From assembly GCF_000281955.1 (NCBI RefSeq), contig NZ_AKKF01000239.1, positions 1-64,000 on the forward strand: a stretch of 64,000 nt of DNA. The letters run 5' to 3'. Positions 62,766 through 64,000 of the stretch are shown piece after piece. The notes below the pieces were generated by a model. It made no database searches, was not told the DNA's origin, and saw only the letters and a list, made by a program, of their open reading frames with translations. The number at the start of each line of letters is the position of its first letter. The first letter of the stretch is position 1. The DNA is from Caulobacter sp. AP07 (GTDB lineage: Bacteria; Pseudomonadota; Alphaproteobacteria; Caulobacterales; Caulobacteraceae). The position numbers and the translations under genes were made by a program.

Positions 62766-63059
62766 TCAGTTACCGGGCGATCCGCCTTTCGCCCCTCCCT
62801 TGATTTCGACGCTGGAGGTCGAGGCAGAAGCCGGCTGAATGACCTGGTTCTTGCCGTAGCGGGTGGCGGCCAGCGCCGCCCGGGCCCCGTCGCCGCCCGG
62901 CTGCAGCACCCGGTCGTAGCGGGCCTCGGGATCGGCGATCTGGGCGGCCAGGTTGGCGCGCACGGCGTTGCCGAAATCCGGGCTGAGGTCGCGGCTGGCG
63001 TCGGCGCAACCGGCCATGGCCAGCAGGGCGGCCAGGGCCGTCAGGGGGCGGACGATCAT
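62766..63059 (-). CDS. Small lipoprotein of the Tad operon
   Basis: A 97-residue predicted lipoprotein (LTALAALLAMAGCA). The mature part contains DLSPDFGNAVRANLAAQIADPEARYDR and a Gly/Ser-rich tail. I do not recognise a family; position between the secretin and TadG resembles that of CpaD-like lipoproteins, which are longer. ATG at 63059 starts just before the secretin stop codon, so the two are translationally coupled. Confidence 0.75.
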   Translation of the reverse strand: MIVRPLTALAALLAMAGCADASRDLSPDFGNAVRANLAAQIADPEARYDRVLQPGGDGARAALAATRYGKNQVIQPASASTSSVEIKGGAKGGSPGN

Positions 63060-63060
63060 C

Positions 63061-64000
63061 CTAGTGGAGCACATAGCCATAAGGTCCATCGACCCCTCCC
63101 TTGGCGTTTCCGGTCAGGAGCACGCGATCTTCGGGCGACAGGGCGCCCTTGCCTGACTGGGTCCTGCCCAGCAGGAACAGTTCGGTGTCGGAAGGCGGCA
63201 CGAAGCCGTCGGCGGGCGTCGCCATCTTGCCGCGCGTCGGCCGGACCAGGTGCGGCGTGACCACGATCACCAGCTCGGTCTGGTTGCGCTGGTAGCTGGT
63301 CGAGCGGAACAGGGTCCCCAGCACGGGCAGGTCGCCCAGCATCGGGAACTGGCGGATCTGGTTCTGGTAGTCGTCGCGGATCAAGCCGGCGATCGTGAAG
63401 GACTCGCCGTCCCTCAGCTCGACCGTGGTCTTGGCGCGCCGCACCTTGATGCCGGGGATGCGCAGGCCGTTGCTGACGAACGAGCTGTTGGGGTCGATGC
63501 TCGAGACCTCGGGATTGACCACCAGGTTGATCATGCCGTCCTGCAGCACCGTCGGCGTGAAGGCCAGGGCGATGCCGAACTGCTTGAACTCGACGGTGAT
63601 GGTCGTCAGGCCGCCGCTCTGGTTCTGGGCGACCGGCACGGGAAACTCGCCGCCGGCCAGGAAGTTGGCCGTATCGCCCGACATGGCCGTCAGGTTCGGC
63701 TCGGCCAGGGTCTTGACCGCGCCCTTGGTCTCCAGGGCGTCGAACAGGACGTCGAGGTCGACGTCGCCGGCCCGCAGCGGGAACTTCAGCAGGCCGAAGC
63801 TGTCGAGCACGCCGCCGATCACCCCGGTGTCGCCGGTGCCGATGACGAACTTGTGGTAGCTGGGCGAGGTCGGGTCGGCGGTGGCGACGTTCAGCCGCAG
63901 GGCCTTGGCGGTCGCCCGCTCCATCTCGACGATGCGCACCGACAGGGTCACCTGCTGCGAGCCCTGCACCGTCATCAGGTTGACCACCTGCCCGGGAGCG
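63061..64000 (-). CDS. cpaC: Tad secretin CpaC/RcpA (partial)
   Basis: C-terminal 312 residues of the outer membrane secretin; the gene runs past the right edge of the window. Secretin-domain features include VTLSVRIVEMERATAKALRLN, TVEFKQFGIALAFTPTVLQDGMINLVVNPEVSSID and AGLIRDDYQNQIRQFPMLGDLPVLGTLFRSTSYQRNQTELVIVVTPHLVRP. It forms the pilus channel. The missing N-terminal part and any cpaB or pilin gene would lie beyond 64000. Confidence 0.95.
   Translation of the reverse strand, partial: APGQVVNLMTVQGSQQVTLSVRIVEMERATAKALRLNVATADPTSPSYHKFVIGTGDTGVIGGVLDSFGLLKFPLRAGDVDLDVLFDALETKGAVKTLAEPNLTAMSGDTANFLAGGEFPVPVAQNQSGGLTTITVEFKQFGIALAFTPTVLQDGMINLVVNPEVSSIDPNSSFVSNGLRIPGIKVRRAKTTVELRDGESFTIAGLIRDDYQNQIRQFPMLGDLPVLGTLFRSTSYQRNQTELVIVVTPHLVRPTRGKMATPADGFVPPSDTELFLLGRTQSGKGALSPEDRVLLTGNAKGGVDGPYGYVLH

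Overview
The window looks like a chromosome segment of a high-GC alphaproteobacterium, most likely Caulobacter or a close relative in the Caulobacterales. Pointers are the GC-rich codon use, two TonB-dependent receptors with DEIVVTA boxes, an orphan motB, a bacterial arginyltransferase (bpt) and a Tad/Cpa pilus operon. This is inference from gene families; no 16S rRNA is present.

Layout. 1-14 kb is mostly chromosomal housekeeping: M13 peptidase, folK, NYN-domain protein, family 5 uracil-DNA glycosylase, a MarR/membrane protein pair, SMP-30 lactonase with a 3-hydroxyisobutyrate-dehydrogenase-like enzyme, motB, bpt, and a four-gene operon (serine hydrolase, MDR oxidoreductase, nitronate monooxygenase, SDR). 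A tRNA-Thr(TGT) at 14.2 kb is followed by a 21-bp perfect hairpin. From there to about 33.6 kb the content looks more accessory: small redox enzymes and hydrolases paired with LysR regulators, an MFS exporter, an internally deleted ardA antirestriction remnant, and an RND efflux system whose TetR-type operators are visible. Within this stretch sits aroG, preceded by a short leader peptide with the run Phe-Trp-Tyr-Phe-Ser-Tyr and an alternative hairpin/terminator, a complete aromatic amino acid attenuator.

33.7-43 kb is a glycan-use locus: a GH130 protein and a GPH-type sugar symporter diverge from a TonB receptor, an HSL-type esterase, a TetR regulator, a GH1 glycosidase and a serine hydrolase. 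The receptor would import an oligosaccharide or glycoside, and the hydrolases and phosphorylase would break it down.

43-53 kb is the most interesting block. It holds a beta-lactamase-fold serine hydrolase, a TonB receptor, an XRE-cupin regulator, an M81 (MlrC-type) metallopeptidase, an MFS carrier, an L-asparaginase and an Asp/Glu racemase. The set recalls the microcystin-degrading mlr cluster without mlrA. Its promoter regions share an AT-rich ATTCTCT-type motif in a GC-rich background. I read it as an uptake and breakdown pathway for peptides with D- or otherwise unusual acidic residues, controlled by the XRE-cupin protein.

53.7-64 kb is a Tad pilus operon read right to left: secretin (cut by the window edge), small lipoprotein, TadG, two TadE-like pseudopilins, CpaE/TadZ, CpaF/TadA, TadB, TadC, two TPR proteins and prepilin peptidase CpaA. 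No Flp pilin is in the window. An AT-rich stretch of about 200 bp lies between it and a LuxR-type regulator.
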